Shown: piece by piece, positions 1 through 7,584 of the stretch
How the letters are laid out: every line of letters starts with the position of its first letter
Numbering within the stretch: the stretch's first letter is position 1
Source: a bacterium
GTDB taxonomy: Bacteria; Vulcanimicrobiota; Xenobia; Xenobiales; Xenobiaceae
NCBI GenBank assembly: GCA_030535355.1
Contig: JAUNIO010000008.1
Span: 15,788 to 67,186, forward strand
Reading direction: 5' to 3'
DNA: 51,399 nt
The notes under the pieces: model-generated
The model's input: the letters and a program-made list of their open reading frames with translations, nothing else
The model's database searches: none
Told to the model about the DNA's origin: nothing
Position numbers and translations under genes: made by a program

Positions 1-321
1 CCTCAGCCTCGGGTTCAGCATCAGCGCTGGCCGCTGGCTGCTCTTCTTCGGCAGCGGGCTTAGGCGCGGCAGGGACTTCGGGCTTCCACTCCTCAGCCTC
101 GGGTTCAGCATCAGCGCTGGCCGCTGGCTGCTCTTCTTCGGCAGCAGGCTTAGGCGCGGCGGGGACTTCGGGCTTCCACTCCTCAGCCTCGGGTTCAGCC
201 TCCGCGCTGGCCGCTGGCTGTTCTTTTTCGGCGGCGGGCTTAGATGCAGCGGGGACTTCAGGTTTCCACTCCTCGGCCTCGGGTTCAGCCTCTGCGCTGG
301 CCGCGGACGGCGCTTCTTCTT
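1..321 (-). repeat. 90-bp tandem repeat inside a coding region
   Basis: Nearly identical 90-bp units begin at 1, 91, 181 and 271. The copy starting at 271 is the most diverged and is incomplete. The unit length is a multiple of three, so gain or loss of copies keeps the frame. The array runs off the window edge, so the total copy number is unknown. Confidence 0.9.
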
Positions 322-691
322 GCAAAGGTTCTGCAGCTGCGCTATTGCCAGAATGTTCTTCTTCCCCGGCAATTTCAGAAGCAGCTGTATCCGCCGATGC
401 CCCAGCAACGGCTGCTGGTTCTTGTTTTCCAGACACAAAAACGCTATTCATCCCGGCAACCGTCATCACCAGTTCAGACAGCTGTTCCCGCAAACGCACT
501 ATCTCCTGGGCCAGCAGAGTCAAACGCTCTTCCATGATCTCGTGATGCTGCTGAGCCGCCAGCAACTGTTCTTGGTTTTCTTTCAAGAGACGCTCTATGC
601 CCTGCATGCGTCCCACTTGTTTTTTCACAATACCTTCAAACTGAAGCACAGTATTCACTAAATAATTATTATTGTTGCCTATCTCGTTCAT
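1..691 (-). CDS. Coiled-coil protein with 30-residue acidic Ala/Pro/Glu repeats (3' end outside window)
   Basis: The frame is open from an ATG at 691 to the window edge, so the C-terminus is missing. The N-terminal 80 or so residues are charged and heptad-like (for example LLKENQEQLLAAQQHHEIME), which suggests a coiled coil. Past about residue 100 the protein becomes a low-complexity Ala/Glu/Pro region built from a 90-bp tandem repeat with copies starting at 271, 181, 91 and 1. Each unit encodes 30 residues with the core EEWKPEVPAAPKPAAEEEQP. No signal peptide or membrane segment is visible. There is no strong Shine-Dalgarno sequence before the ATG. The repeats suggest an extended spacer or an interaction surface. 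I do not recognise a family. Repeat number may vary between strains and may be misassembled in short-read data. Confidence 0.75.
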   Translation of the reverse strand, partial: MNEIGNNNNYLVNTVLQFEGIVKKQVGRMQGIERLLKENQEQLLAAQQHHEIMEERLTLLAQEIVRLREQLSELVMTVAGMNSVFVSGKQEPAAVAGASADTAASEIAGEEEHSGNSAAAEPLQEEAPSAASAEAEPEAEEWKPEVPAASKPAAEKEQPAASAEAEPEAEEWKPEVPAAPKPAAEEEQPAASADAEPEAEEWKPEVPAAPKPAAEEEQPAASADAEPEAE

Positions 692-921
692 ATTGTACGT
701 TCAACCGCCTGCTCAATCGTATTCCATGTGAATTAAACTTATTTAACTACAACTATTGTACAATTCGTTTAAAAATAATTCTCTGCGAAAATTAAACTAT
801 TACAAATAAAGCTAATTATTCCCTGCTATAGCTTTGCCAAAATGTTACAGAACAAACTCAGCAGCTCTAACGTCATCGTAATTAAAGGATTAATTTTTAT
901 TCTGCCGTAAAGTCAAGTTTT
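692..921. other. AT-rich divergent intergenic region
   Basis: This 230-bp AT-rich spacer separates the divergent genes starting at 691 (minus) and 922 (plus), so it should hold both promoters. I could not assign convincing -35/-10 pairs. A short palindromic stretch, TTGTACAA, lies near 758-765. Confidence 0.4.
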
Positions 922-1548
922 ATGGGCAACGCTCTTTCTTTTTTTCAGGAATTCATCAAGCACCCTACCCACGTGGGAGCCATTGCGCCAAGTTCCCAGG
1001 CCCTGGCCAAAGAAATGATGGCCCAGGCCCGTGTTGCTGAATGTCAGACTTTAGCGGAATTCGGCGCAGGTACAGGAGTTTTTACGAAAGCGGCCCTGAA
1101 GACGCTGCCAGAGCAGGCGGTGTTTATAGCCATAGAACAAAATGCCAATTTAGTGCGCTGTCTGCGCGAAGATTTGGCCAAAGAATGTGCGCAGGCACCC
1201 CCTCCGGCTTGGAGTCAGCGCTATGCCGAACCTCCAGTATACTGCGATACAGTAGAGAATCTGCCTGCGCTAATGCAGCAGAATAAGATCAGCCAATTAG
1301 ACAGTATCATCAGCGGTCTTCCCTGGGCAGCTTTCAGCGATGAACTGCAGGACCGCCTGCTGCAAGTGGCTTTAGACGCTCTCAAACCCAACGGCATCTT
1401 TTGCACATTCGCCTATCTTCAGGGCTTGTTGCTGCCAGCCGGTAAACATTTTGCCCAAAAAATTAACAGCCGCTTTGCTGAAGTGCATAAATCCAGGGTA
1501 GTCTGGGCCAACTTGCCACCGGCGTTTATCTATTGCTGCCGCAAATAG
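922..1548 (+). CDS. SAM-dependent methyltransferase, phospholipid N-methyltransferase-like
   Basis: This 208-residue protein has a class I SAM-binding fold. Motif I is EFGAGTG at about residues 46-52, followed by an acidic residue in IAIEQN near 73. The N-terminus, with FFQEF, an HPTHVGAIAPSS stretch and Ala-rich helices, matches the rRNA-dimethylase-like phospholipid methyltransferase group (COG3963 type). Members methylate phosphatidylethanolamine or similar lipids, but the substrate here is inferred only from the family. The motif DSIISGLPWAAF (around 128-139) takes the place of the usual post-I catalytic loop. The ATG at 922 has no clear ribosome-binding site. The inositol-phosphatase-like gene follows 57 bp downstream on the same strand and may be co-transcribed. 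Confidence 0.8.
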   Translation: MGNALSFFQEFIKHPTHVGAIAPSSQALAKEMMAQARVAECQTLAEFGAGTGVFTKAALKTLPEQAVFIAIEQNANLVRCLREDLAKECAQAPPPAWSQRYAEPPVYCDTVENLPALMQQNKISQLDSIISGLPWAAFSDELQDRLLQVALDALKPNGIFCTFAYLQGLLLPAGKHFAQKINSRFAEVHKSRVVWANLPPAFIYCCRK

Positions 1549-1605
1549 CAGTTTATTTTTTTAGTTCTACCCACAAATGCTCCCCTAGTTAATTTTGATA
1601 TTCGT

Positions 1606-2442
1606 ATGCCAATGAAAAACGATTTTTTCGATTATTTAGCAACCGCCCGTCAGGCCGCCCTCCAAGCCGGTGCCATACTGCGCAGTAAATTTGGTTTATC
1701 ATCGCTGCACGTAGATAAAAAAGGGCGCATCAATCTCGTCACTGAAGCTGATTTAGCCAGCGAAGAATTAATTCGCCAAACGATTTTATCCCAATACCCC
1801 GATCATGAATTCCTGGGAGAAGAAAGCGGTTTATCAGCTCACAGCGGTCAGCCGCGCTGGATTGTCGATCCCCTCGACGGCACGACTAACTTTGCTCAAG
1901 GCTACCCCTTCTTCTCTATTTCCATAGCTCTAGAAATCGAGCGCGAGGTTGTGGCAGGAGTAGTATACGATCCCACTCACAACGAAATGTTTTCTGCTGT
2001 CAAACAGCAGGGAGCTTTTCTAAACGATCAGCCTATCCGCGTATCTGATCATGCCGTCCTCGAAAAAGCTCTGCTGGTAACGGGCTTTCCTTATGAATTG
2101 CGACGCGATCCCGATATTTTGCTGCAGCTATTCCGGGAACTCATAGTCAGAGCCCGCGGCATTCGCCGCGATGGCTCAGCAGCCTTAGACTTATGCTATA
2201 CAGCCTGCGGGCGTTTTGACGCTTTTTGGGAAGTTGGGCTGCATCCCTGGGACATCGCCGCCGGTTCCCTAATAGTACAGGAAGCGGGCGGACGCATTAC
2301 CAATTTTAGCGATCAGCCTCACAATTTGTTATATCCAGAAATGCTCGCCAGCAACAGCCTCTTGCACGCTCCTATTCTCAAGGCTATAGCCCCGCATTTA
2401 GACCAGCTGCACTCTTCTGCCCTGCTAGCTAAGCCTCTTTAA
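1606..2442 (+). CDS. suhB: Inositol monophosphatase family phosphatase
   Basis: This 278-residue protein has all metal-binding signatures of the lithium-sensitive inositol monophosphatase/FBPase superfamily: GEES at 71-74, DPLDGTTNF at about 88-96, DGSAALDLCY around 190-199 and WDIAAG near 215. Length matches SuhB/CysQ-type enzymes, which hydrolyse phosphate monoesters such as myo-inositol 1-phosphate with magnesium. The sequence does not separate an inositol phosphatase from an FBPase-like or PAP phosphatase role; DPLDGTTNF favours SuhB. The start at 1606 has a second in-frame ATG six bases later, and neither has a good Shine-Dalgarno sequence. A repeat element (family A) begins 12 bp after the stop codon. 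Confidence 0.88.
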   Translation: MPMKNDFFDYLATARQAALQAGAILRSKFGLSSLHVDKKGRINLVTEADLASEELIRQTILSQYPDHEFLGEESGLSAHSGQPRWIVDPLDGTTNFAQGYPFFSISIALEIEREVVAGVVYDPTHNEMFSAVKQQGAFLNDQPIRVSDHAVLEKALLVTGFPYELRRDPDILLQLFRELIVRARGIRRDGSAALDLCYTACGRFDAFWEVGLHPWDIAAGSLIVQEAGGRITNFSDQPHNLLYPEMLASNSLLHAPILKAIAPHLDQLHSSALLAKPL

Positions 2443-2454
2443 AATGCACATTGC

Positions 2455-2676
2455 CAATGACATTTAGTTACGGCTCGATGGCATTGGCAATGTTGATTCA
2501 TATACAATTATCTCCACATTCACATCCGCGCACAAGCAAGCATACAACACACGCTAGACCTAGATTCCCCCAACAGTCTTGCCCCCCTCTGTCGCAGTCG
2601 CGACTTCTCCCCCTCCCATCCTTTAGGGGGAGTCAGATAGTTCACAAGTTCGCTGATCGCTAACTAAGTGATATTC
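2455..2676 (+). mobile_element. Family A miniature inverted-repeat element, full-length copy
   Basis: This copy runs from CAATGACATTTAGTTA to TAACTAAGTGATATT and so has inverted ends. It carries the conserved core CTCTGTCGCAGTCGCGACTT and the hairpin CTCCCCCT...AGGGGGAG. It aligns along its whole length with the copy at 15857-16081. No protein is encoded. I see no convincing target duplication here. It fills the gap between the phosphatase gene and the 3' end of the exported protein gene. Confidence 0.8.
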
Positions 2677-2688
2677 TGTGCAAACCGA

Positions 2689-3351
2689 CTAAGTCTGGGG
2701 CTGCTCAGAGTTTTCCTGATATATAATTATGCCTTTATCTCCCTCTACGCGCAGGATCTGATTCAGCGCGGGAGTTGCCAAAAAGGCTTTTACCTGACCA
2801 TCATCGCCGATGAAGACAAGTTTGCAGTATTCCCCGGCATTATCGCTGACATCGCGCACCTGATACCTGCCGCGGGCAGATAGTCCGGTTTTAAAAAGAG
2901 GCAGATAGCCAATAAATTTTTCTAGCATCAAAGCATTGCCATTGATCGTCCCGCTGCAAAAATCATACTTTCCCGCCAAAGGAGAAATGGACAGAGGCTC
3001 AGCGCCGCGCACCGTTACGCGCTGGCGATATTTGCTGAAAATCAGAGTCTCGCCCGTTTCTTTATTTTCCCAGACCCCCCGCTGTTCTTCATCTACAAAA
3101 AAGATGCCGGCTACGCGATGATGCTGGCCTGGCTTATTGTCTGTGCCAGCTTCGCTAACGGACAGATCGAAAAGAACGCAGCCTTCGTCTAAAGGTTTGA
3201 GCATAAGCAATCCTCTGTCACTGTCTCCTTCGCCACTGTTTTTAGCGTAACTGCCTAAACTATCGCTCCATACCGTTTCGGCTGCCGCTGGCAGTGCCCT
3301 GACAAGCAAGTAAGCCCAGACCAAACAGCAAAGCATAGCAATCTTTTTCAT
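2689..3351 (-). CDS. Exported protein of unknown function
   Basis: The 220-residue protein starts with a classical signal peptide: MKKIAM, a hydrophobic stretch and an ALPAAAE cleavage region near residue 24. The mature part is a soluble, beta-rich sequence without recognisable motifs. It contains two Cys residues, in DEGCVLF and DFCSGT, and a third in GEYCKLV. The ATG at 3351 is supported by a GAGGTG ribosome-binding site 8 bp upstream. The gene follows the pseudopilin gene on the same strand, with a hairpin between them. I do not recognise the family; a periplasmic or surface role is inferred from the signal peptide alone. Confidence 0.7.
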   Translation of the reverse strand: MKKIAMLCCLVWAYLLVRALPAAAETVWSDSLGSYAKNSGEGDSDRGLLMLKPLDEGCVLFDLSVSEAGTDNKPGQHHRVAGIFFVDEEQRGVWENKETGETLIFSKYRQRVTVRGAEPLSISPLAGKYDFCSGTINGNALMLEKFIGYLPLFKTGLSARGRYQVRDVSDNAGEYCKLVFIGDDGQVKAFLATPALNQILRVEGDKGIIIYQENSEQPQT

Positions 3352-3385
3352 AGTATATTCACCTCATTACCATTATAATTCATAA

Positions 3386-3420
3386 CAATGGCATTTTGTT
3401 ACAGCTTGATGACATTGGAA
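3386..3420 (+). repeat. Left-end fragment of a family A element
   Basis: AATGGCATTTTGTTAC followed by TGATGACATTGG matches the first 35 or so bases of family A, including the end hairpin, and then stops matching. It is probably a decayed solo end. It lies upstream of the start codon of the exported protein gene. Confidence 0.5.
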
Positions 3421-3517
3421 TCCATGGGAAATGCTGGCTTCAGCTACGAACTAAACTTCCACGTTTCCGCCAGGGCGTTATACTGCCATAGCCGCTTGCA
3501 AAAAGCCTGCAAAATAA

Positions 3518-3562
3518 TAGCACTTTGGCGGCAAAACTGCATCAGCTAAGGCCAAAGTGCTA
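3518..3562 (-). terminator. Hairpin downstream of the pseudopilin gene
   Basis: A perfect 12-bp inverted repeat, TAGCACTTTGGC (3518-3529) and GCCAAAGTGCTA (3551-3562), lies about 100 bp past the pseudopilin stop codon. On the minus strand it is followed by a moderately T-rich stretch, which fits a terminator between the pilin and the exported protein gene. Confidence 0.5.
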
Positions 3563-3657
3563 ATTATCTACTCTAAGAAAAGCAAGACTGTATCTCTCTG
3601 ATCAATCTCATTTGATACAATCATTTCTAGGCTCGCTCTAAGAGCTGTTATTATGCT

Positions 3658-4128
3658 CTAAGGTGGCGAATCGCCGCCCTCATCGCTGTCATCATCTGCA
3701 ATAGGAAAATCAAATCCGCCATGCAAAGCCGAAAAACCGGGACAATCGGGCTGTAAATCACAGACCGCATGGTAATGGCCTTTGCAGATAACGGTATAGG
3801 TATGAGTCTCATTAGAATGCTGGTAGCCGTTTACATAGCTTGAAGTATCTCCGCATTCTTCGCAACTTGGCAATTGCTGAATGTGGGGGCTTGCTCCCTC
3901 TATCAGCTCGGCTAGCCTTTCAGGATACAAACCATTGTGCTCGGCAGCATAACTCTCCAAAGCAGTAGCCAAATTGCGAAGATTTTGCTTACAGGCCGAC
4001 AGTTTGGCACGAGCCCGGCTGCGGTTATAATTGGGAAGCAGAATAGCCACCAGCAAACCGATTAGAGCGATGACGATTAACAGCTCTATCAGCGTAAAGC
4101 CATTGACTTTCCGCCTCAGACCTGCCAT
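3658..4128 (-). CDS. Type IV pilin-like / type II secretion pseudopilin
   Basis: This 156-residue protein has a prepilin N-terminus: a short basic leader, then G-FTLIELL with the cleavage Gly at position 10, Phe 11 as the new N-terminus and the conserved Glu at +5, followed by a 20-residue hydrophobic helix. The globular part contains Cys pairs (CEECG; CDLQPDC) that may form disulfides and ends in an acidic tail (DDDSDEGG). I chose the ATG at 4128 because a GAGGAGG site lies 7 bp upstream; a TTG lies one codon before it. Proteins like this are assembled by type IV pilus or type II secretion machinery, none of which is encoded in this window, so it is an orphan pseudopilin. Confidence 0.88.
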   Translation of the reverse strand: MAGLRRKVNGFTLIELLIVIALIGLLVAILLPNYNRSRARAKLSACKQNLRNLATALESYAAEHNGLYPERLAELIEGASPHIQQLPSCEECGDTSSYVNGYQHSNETHTYTVICKGHYHAVCDLQPDCPGFSALHGGFDFPIADDDSDEGGDSPP

Positions 4129-4284
4129 CAAATATCCTCCTCTCGATAGCTAAGCTACCGATTAGGCAATATACAGCAAGGTGTGAGAATGCCATAAAAA
4201 ATATAATAAAAATAATATAAGTCCAACGGCATAAAACACCCTACAGTTATTTATTCTCCCCTTAACTCCTATTCCCTATGCCTT

Positions 4285-4657
4285 CAATGTTATTTAGTTT
4301 AGTTTACTGACCTTGACCCACCAACTGTCTTGCCCCCCTCTGTCGCAGTCGCGACTTCTCCCCCTCCCATCCTTTAGGGGCAATGTCATTTACTAGTGTT
4401 TCGCGAACAAGCTATTGTTTGTACCGTCTTCCGTGGCCTGGCATTGCGGCAGTTCTGCTAAGCGTAGCATCTGAGCGTAGCGAAGCAGCGTAGCGGGCAG
4501 AAGCTGACGCAAAAAAGCCAGGTGACTGAGGCCTAACGGAAGCGATGCTTCGCTTTATCTGTATGTGCAGATGCTATATTTTGCTTAATTAAATGGCATT
4601 GCCTTTAGGGGGAGCTAGATAGTTCGCAGGTTAGCTGAACGCTAAATAAATGATATA
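4285..4657 (+). mobile_element. Family A element interrupted by a family B element
   Basis: The left end CAATGTTATTTAGTTT (4285) and core CTCTGTCGCAGTCGCGACTT are followed by CCTTTAGGGG at 4371-4380. The right half resumes with CCTTTAGGGG at 4602-4611 and continues to the right end near 4657. The internal segment is shorter than in full copies. The interruption is exactly the family B element. Confidence 0.75.
4381..4601 (+). mobile_element. Family B miniature inverted-repeat element with 10-bp target duplication
   Basis: This 221-bp element starts CAATGTCATTTACTAG and ends with ATTAAATGGCATTG, so its ends are inverted copies. It is flanked on both sides by the identical 10-mer CCTTTAGGGG. 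A long imperfect hairpin occupies the middle (CCTGGC near 4436-4441 pairs with GCCAGG near 4517-4522, and TTCTGC pairs with GCAGAA). A second copy in the opposite orientation lies at 13045-13271. No open reading frame encodes a transposase, so it would depend on an enzyme supplied elsewhere. Confidence 0.85.
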
Positions 4658-4725
4658 AATTAGGAGGGGGGGAGTTTTACACCACTTTCCAGAAAAAGTT
4701 TCAGGAAAAATAGTTCTGCAGCAAT

Positions 4726-5829
4726 ATGATTTTGGTCTGTTTCTTTTCGAAGCTGAGGAAAAACTTTCGCCAAAGCCTTTTCGTTATTACAATATCAGCG
4801 CTGACAGCCATGCTGATATTGGGAACCATTTTGCCACAAAATCAGCCCCTAGCTCATTATCAGGCCTTTGTCCCCCAGCTGGCGCCTTGGCTCAGCTTCC
4901 TGCAGCTGCATAACATCTACAATTCATGGCTGTTTCTATCCCTGCTGGCTTTGCTGGCTGGGCAGCTGTTTTGGAACGCTTTCCGGCATTTCTTCACCCA
5001 CCGCAGCGCATCTGCGCCTTGGCTGCCGACCTGCTCTGTGTCACTGCTGTACGCTGGAGCTGCTTTAGCCGTCACTGCGTTGCTGCTTTCCAATTCCCCC
5101 TGGAGCTTTTCGGGAGAGATAAAACTTACCGAAGGCGCATGTGCCACTATACCAGAGATTAGCGCTCCAGAGCTTAGCATAGAATTGCAGTCCTTGGAGA
5201 TAAATATCGACAGCCAGGGACGTCCATTAAGTTACATCTCTCGCCTGTTAGCCCACGAATCCAATGGACTGTCTGCCAAGCTGGAAACCTCCGTCAACAG
5301 TCCCGCTCATTACCGCTGTTTAGATTTCTACCAATCCGGCTGCGGAAGCGCAGCGGTAGAAATAATCTGCCAGACGGGACAAAGCCAGAAAAGCTACCCA
5401 TTACCGCTCCCAGACACACAGGGGACCCCTCTACTGGAGATTCCCTCCTGGCCGCGTTACCGCTACATAGCCCACCGCTTCTATCCTCACGCCACTTGGC
5501 AAGGCGGCGCTATGACCTCACACAGCTCTGTTCCCGGGCAGGGAGCTGCTCTGATCCTGGAACTCGATTTAGGAGAAAAGCCTAACGCTCCAGGCAAATC
5601 ACCTAAAATTATAGGATGTAAGCGTTTAGGCTGGATCACCTCAAAACGCCGGGTTAAAACTTCTGCAGGGGCATATTTGCTTTTAGGCAAACAGTATAAC
5701 TACAGCGTTATCCGTTACAAACGCGACACAGGTTACCCTTGCCTGCTGCTTGGTTTTTTCGTTATGCTCTGCGGTCTGGCAGGCTATTATTACAGTCGCT
5801 GCAAAGAAGAAATAACATGGAATCTATAA
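4726..5829 (+). CDS. resB: ResB-like cytochrome c biogenesis protein
   Basis: This 367-residue membrane protein has the architecture of the System II haem-handling protein ResB/Ccs1: transmembrane helices near residues 17-37, 66-86 and 105-122, a large extracytoplasmic domain (about 125-335) and a final helix near 340-358. The first loop, LGTILPQN, is typical of ResB, where the family has GT.IPQ. It works with CcsA to move haem across the membrane and attach it to apocytochromes c. The ccsA start codon overlaps its 3' end by 13 bp, which suggests translational coupling. The ribosome-binding site is weak. Its presence implies that the organism makes c-type cytochromes, although none is encoded here. 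Confidence 0.85.
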   Translation: MILVCFFSKLRKNFRQSLFVITISALTAMLILGTILPQNQPLAHYQAFVPQLAPWLSFLQLHNIYNSWLFLSLLALLAGQLFWNAFRHFFTHRSASAPWLPTCSVSLLYAGAALAVTALLLSNSPWSFSGEIKLTEGACATIPEISAPELSIELQSLEINIDSQGRPLSYISRLLAHESNGLSAKLETSVNSPAHYRCLDFYQSGCGSAAVEIICQTGQSQKSYPLPLPDTQGTPLLEIPSWPRYRYIAHRFYPHATWQGGAMTSHSSVPGQGAALILELDLGEKPNAPGKSPKIIGCKRLGWITSKRRVKTSAGAYLLLGKQYNYSVIRYKRDTGYPCLLLGFFVMLCGLAGYYYSRCKEEITWNL

Positions 5830-6635
5830 CCCTGCATATAGCTTTATTCCTATATTTGGCCGGATTGGGGGCTTCCTTAGCATTATGGCTAAGTTCTGCC
5901 CAGAAGTGGGAAACGCTGTGCCGCGGTGCCTTTTGCAGCGGCGGCTTCGCGCATACGGCTAACTTGCTTATCCGCACTCATGCAGCAGGACGCCTTCCCT
6001 ATACCAACCTATATGAATCGCTGCTGATTTTTTCCTGGGGAATAGCAGCTATCAGCCTGTATATCATTATTAAGCGCCGCTTCACGTCTATAGCTCTCGT
6101 TACGCTGCCCACAATCTGCGCGGCTATCATTTACGCCAGCCAATTGGACAGCGCTATTCATCCGCTTCCCCCAGCACTGAGGTCCAGCTGGCTTTTTATC
6201 CATGTATCTTTAGCTATAATCTCTTACGGTGCCTTTGCAGTTTCGGGGGGCCTAGGATGCCTATACTTGGTATTGCAAAAACGCCAGCAGCGTCAGCAGA
6301 CGCTGCCAAACTTTGTGCCCAGCTTGGAGACTATCGATAAGCTTATTTTTTCCACAATAATACTGGCTTTTCCCTGTCTGCTGCTCGTCATCGTGACCGG
6401 CTCAATATGGGCCCAGCAGGCCTGGGGCGCTTACTGGTCCTGGGACCCTAAAGAGACCTGGGCCCTAATCACCGCTATGGTATATGCACTGTTTATTTAT
6501 TCCAGGCTGCATTGGCAGTGGCGGGGGCAGCGCAGCGCTTGGTTTGCGATAGCTGGATTTATCGTCGTTTTATTCTGCTATTTAGGCGTCAATCTCCTGA
6601 TGAGTGGCCTGCATTCTTACGGTGCCCCGCAATAG
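5817..6635 (+). CDS. ccsA: CcsA/ResC cytochrome c assembly protein
   Basis: The 272-residue protein has about eight hydrophobic helices and the haem-binding signature WGAYWSWDPKETW at about residues 202-214, diagnostic of CcsA/ResC. Conserved His residues lie near HVSLAIISYG and LHSYGAPQ. I chose the ATG at 5817 rather than an in-frame start 78 bp upstream because the latter lies deep within resB, whereas 5817 gives the normal family N-terminus and follows an AGAAG ribosome-binding site. With ResB it forms the System II cytochrome c synthase. A strong hairpin follows the stop codon. Confidence 0.93.
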   Translation: MESITLHIALFLYLAGLGASLALWLSSAQKWETLCRGAFCSGGFAHTANLLIRTHAAGRLPYTNLYESLLIFSWGIAAISLYIIIKRRFTSIALVTLPTICAAIIYASQLDSAIHPLPPALRSSWLFIHVSLAIISYGAFAVSGGLGCLYLVLQKRQQRQQTLPNFVPSLETIDKLIFSTIILAFPCLLLVIVTGSIWAQQAWGAYWSWDPKETWALITAMVYALFIYSRLHWQWRGQRSAWFAIAGFIVVLFCYLGVNLLMSGLHSYGAPQ

Positions 6636-6643
6636 GGCAATTT

Positions 6644-6676
6644 TATGGAAACGCTGATTAATTCAGCGTTTCCATA
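6644..6676 (+). terminator. Perfect hairpin after ccsA
   Basis: TATGGAAACGCTGA (6644-6657) and TCAGCGTTTCCATA (6663-6676) form a 14-bp perfect stem with a 5-base loop, 8 bp after the ccsA stop codon. No U-tract follows, so it may act in a Rho-dependent way or as an mRNA-stabilising structure. Confidence 0.6.
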
Positions 6677-6720
6677 GCGATCCTCTTGGCAGCATTTAGC
6701 AATACGTTAGCACATGCAAT

Positions 6721-6831
6721 TAAGCTCATTTAGTTGTCAAGTAACTGTTAGATTTTTCCATCAGTTTAACGGACTCCCTCTGTCGCATTCGCGACTTCTC
6801 CCCCTGCTCCGTCTAGGGGGAGTTGTAATGT
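6721..6831 (+). repeat. Diverged family A copy
   Basis: CTCATTTAGTTG at the left and the core CTCTGTCGCATTCGCGACTT with the CCCCCT...AGGGGG hairpin mark a decayed family A copy. The right end is not recognisable. It lies in the 483-bp gene-free spacer 6636-7118, which otherwise holds two hairpins and AT-rich sequence. Confidence 0.55.
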
Positions 6832-6861
6832 GCCAATGTCAATGCACGCTTAACAGTTTAG

Positions 6862-6915
6862 AAGGAAGCGCTAATATTGGTAATTAAGCGTAATGCTATT
6901 AATCAGCGCTTCCTT
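6862..6915. repeat. Inverted repeat upstream of the Ser-rich protein gene
   Basis: AAGGAAGCGCT (6862-6872) and AGCGCTTCCTT (6905-6915) are perfect 11-bp inverted arms separated by 32 AT-rich bases that contain further short complementary stretches. It could be a hairpin or another small element. It lies about 200 bp before the start at 7119. Confidence 0.5.
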
Positions 6916-7118
6916 AGGAAAAGTCGCAGACTGTTTACACGTTAGCTAAAGCCTAACTTAATGATGCTGCATTAAAGCTCCGCGACACTAAATAGCTTGA
7001 AATATTGCCTGCGCGACAGTCATGAATCAATAGGTGTTATTAATCGTTTTCGCGAAGTTATCTCGAGAAGTTAGCTATTTGGTACATTTAAGATCCGTCA
7101 GACTTTAGGAGAAACATT

Positions 7119-7562
7119 ATGCAATACGCTCCCGGTTTTATAGCGCCTATCACTTCCTCCACAGTCGGCAGCGCCAGCAGTACTGCAGGACTTAGCAGCA
7201 CCTCCAGCGTTGCCTCATCCGGCAGTCCGACTACGTTAAGTGCCGTCAACAACATCATGACTGCTCTGGTAGGCAATGCCGTTCCCGCCAGCTCCGTTAC
7301 GCCTTCGCAGGTCGTCAGCACCACCATGAGCGGAGCGTTGGGCAACAGCATAGGTTCACTGCTGAAATCTGCTGACAATAAACTTGACATGAGCAGTGAA
7401 GAATGGGCTCAGGAAGTGCTGGAGCATCAGGAAAGCACCGAACTGCAGAATCAGGAATTCGCGCAGCGTATGCGCAAAGAGCAAGGTACTTTAGGCACTT
7501 CTGGGTTTGCCATACCGGGATTTGACGATCCGGAAATGCACAATCTCATTAATGGTGAATAG
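7119..7562 (+). CDS. Ser/Thr-rich small protein of unknown function
   Basis: This 147-residue protein starts at an ATG preceded by TTTAGGAG at a good distance. The first 75 residues are rich in Ser, Thr, Ala and Val and look disordered or beta-prone. Residues from about 85 to 120 form a charged helical segment (SSEEWAQEVLEHQESTELQN). There is no signal peptide, Cys or membrane segment. The gene ends 22 bp before the zinc-ribbon protein gene on the same strand, so the two are probably co-transcribed and functionally linked. The composition is reminiscent of secreted or needle-like filament proteins, but I cannot support that assignment. Confidence 0.65.
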   Translation: MQYAPGFIAPITSSTVGSASSTAGLSSTSSVASSGSPTTLSAVNNIMTALVGNAVPASSVTPSQVVSTTMSGALGNSIGSLLKSADNKLDMSSEEWAQEVLEHQESTELQNQEFAQRMRKEQGTLGTSGFAIPGFDDPEMHNLINGE

Positions 7563-7584
7563 ATGCTGCTGAGAGGTATTGTAC

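Larger units (their letters stand above)
4129..4725. other. Gene-free spacer occupied by nested repeat elements
   Basis: The 597 bp between the divergent pilin and resB genes contain an AT-rich promoter-like stretch (4140-4260), a family A copy split into two parts (4285-4380 and 4602-4657) and a family B element in its middle (4381-4601). No coding potential is visible. Confidence 0.7.

Noticed and set aside
244-661. Plus-strand open frames opposite the repeat protein
   Set aside because: They are antisense shadows of the Ala/Glu/Pro repeats; the minus-strand frame is longer, runs through the repeat without stops and has a natural N-terminus.
2451-2663. A 70-codon open frame downstream of the inositol phosphatase gene
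   Set aside because: It lies wholly in a family A element, and equivalent frames are not kept in the other copies.
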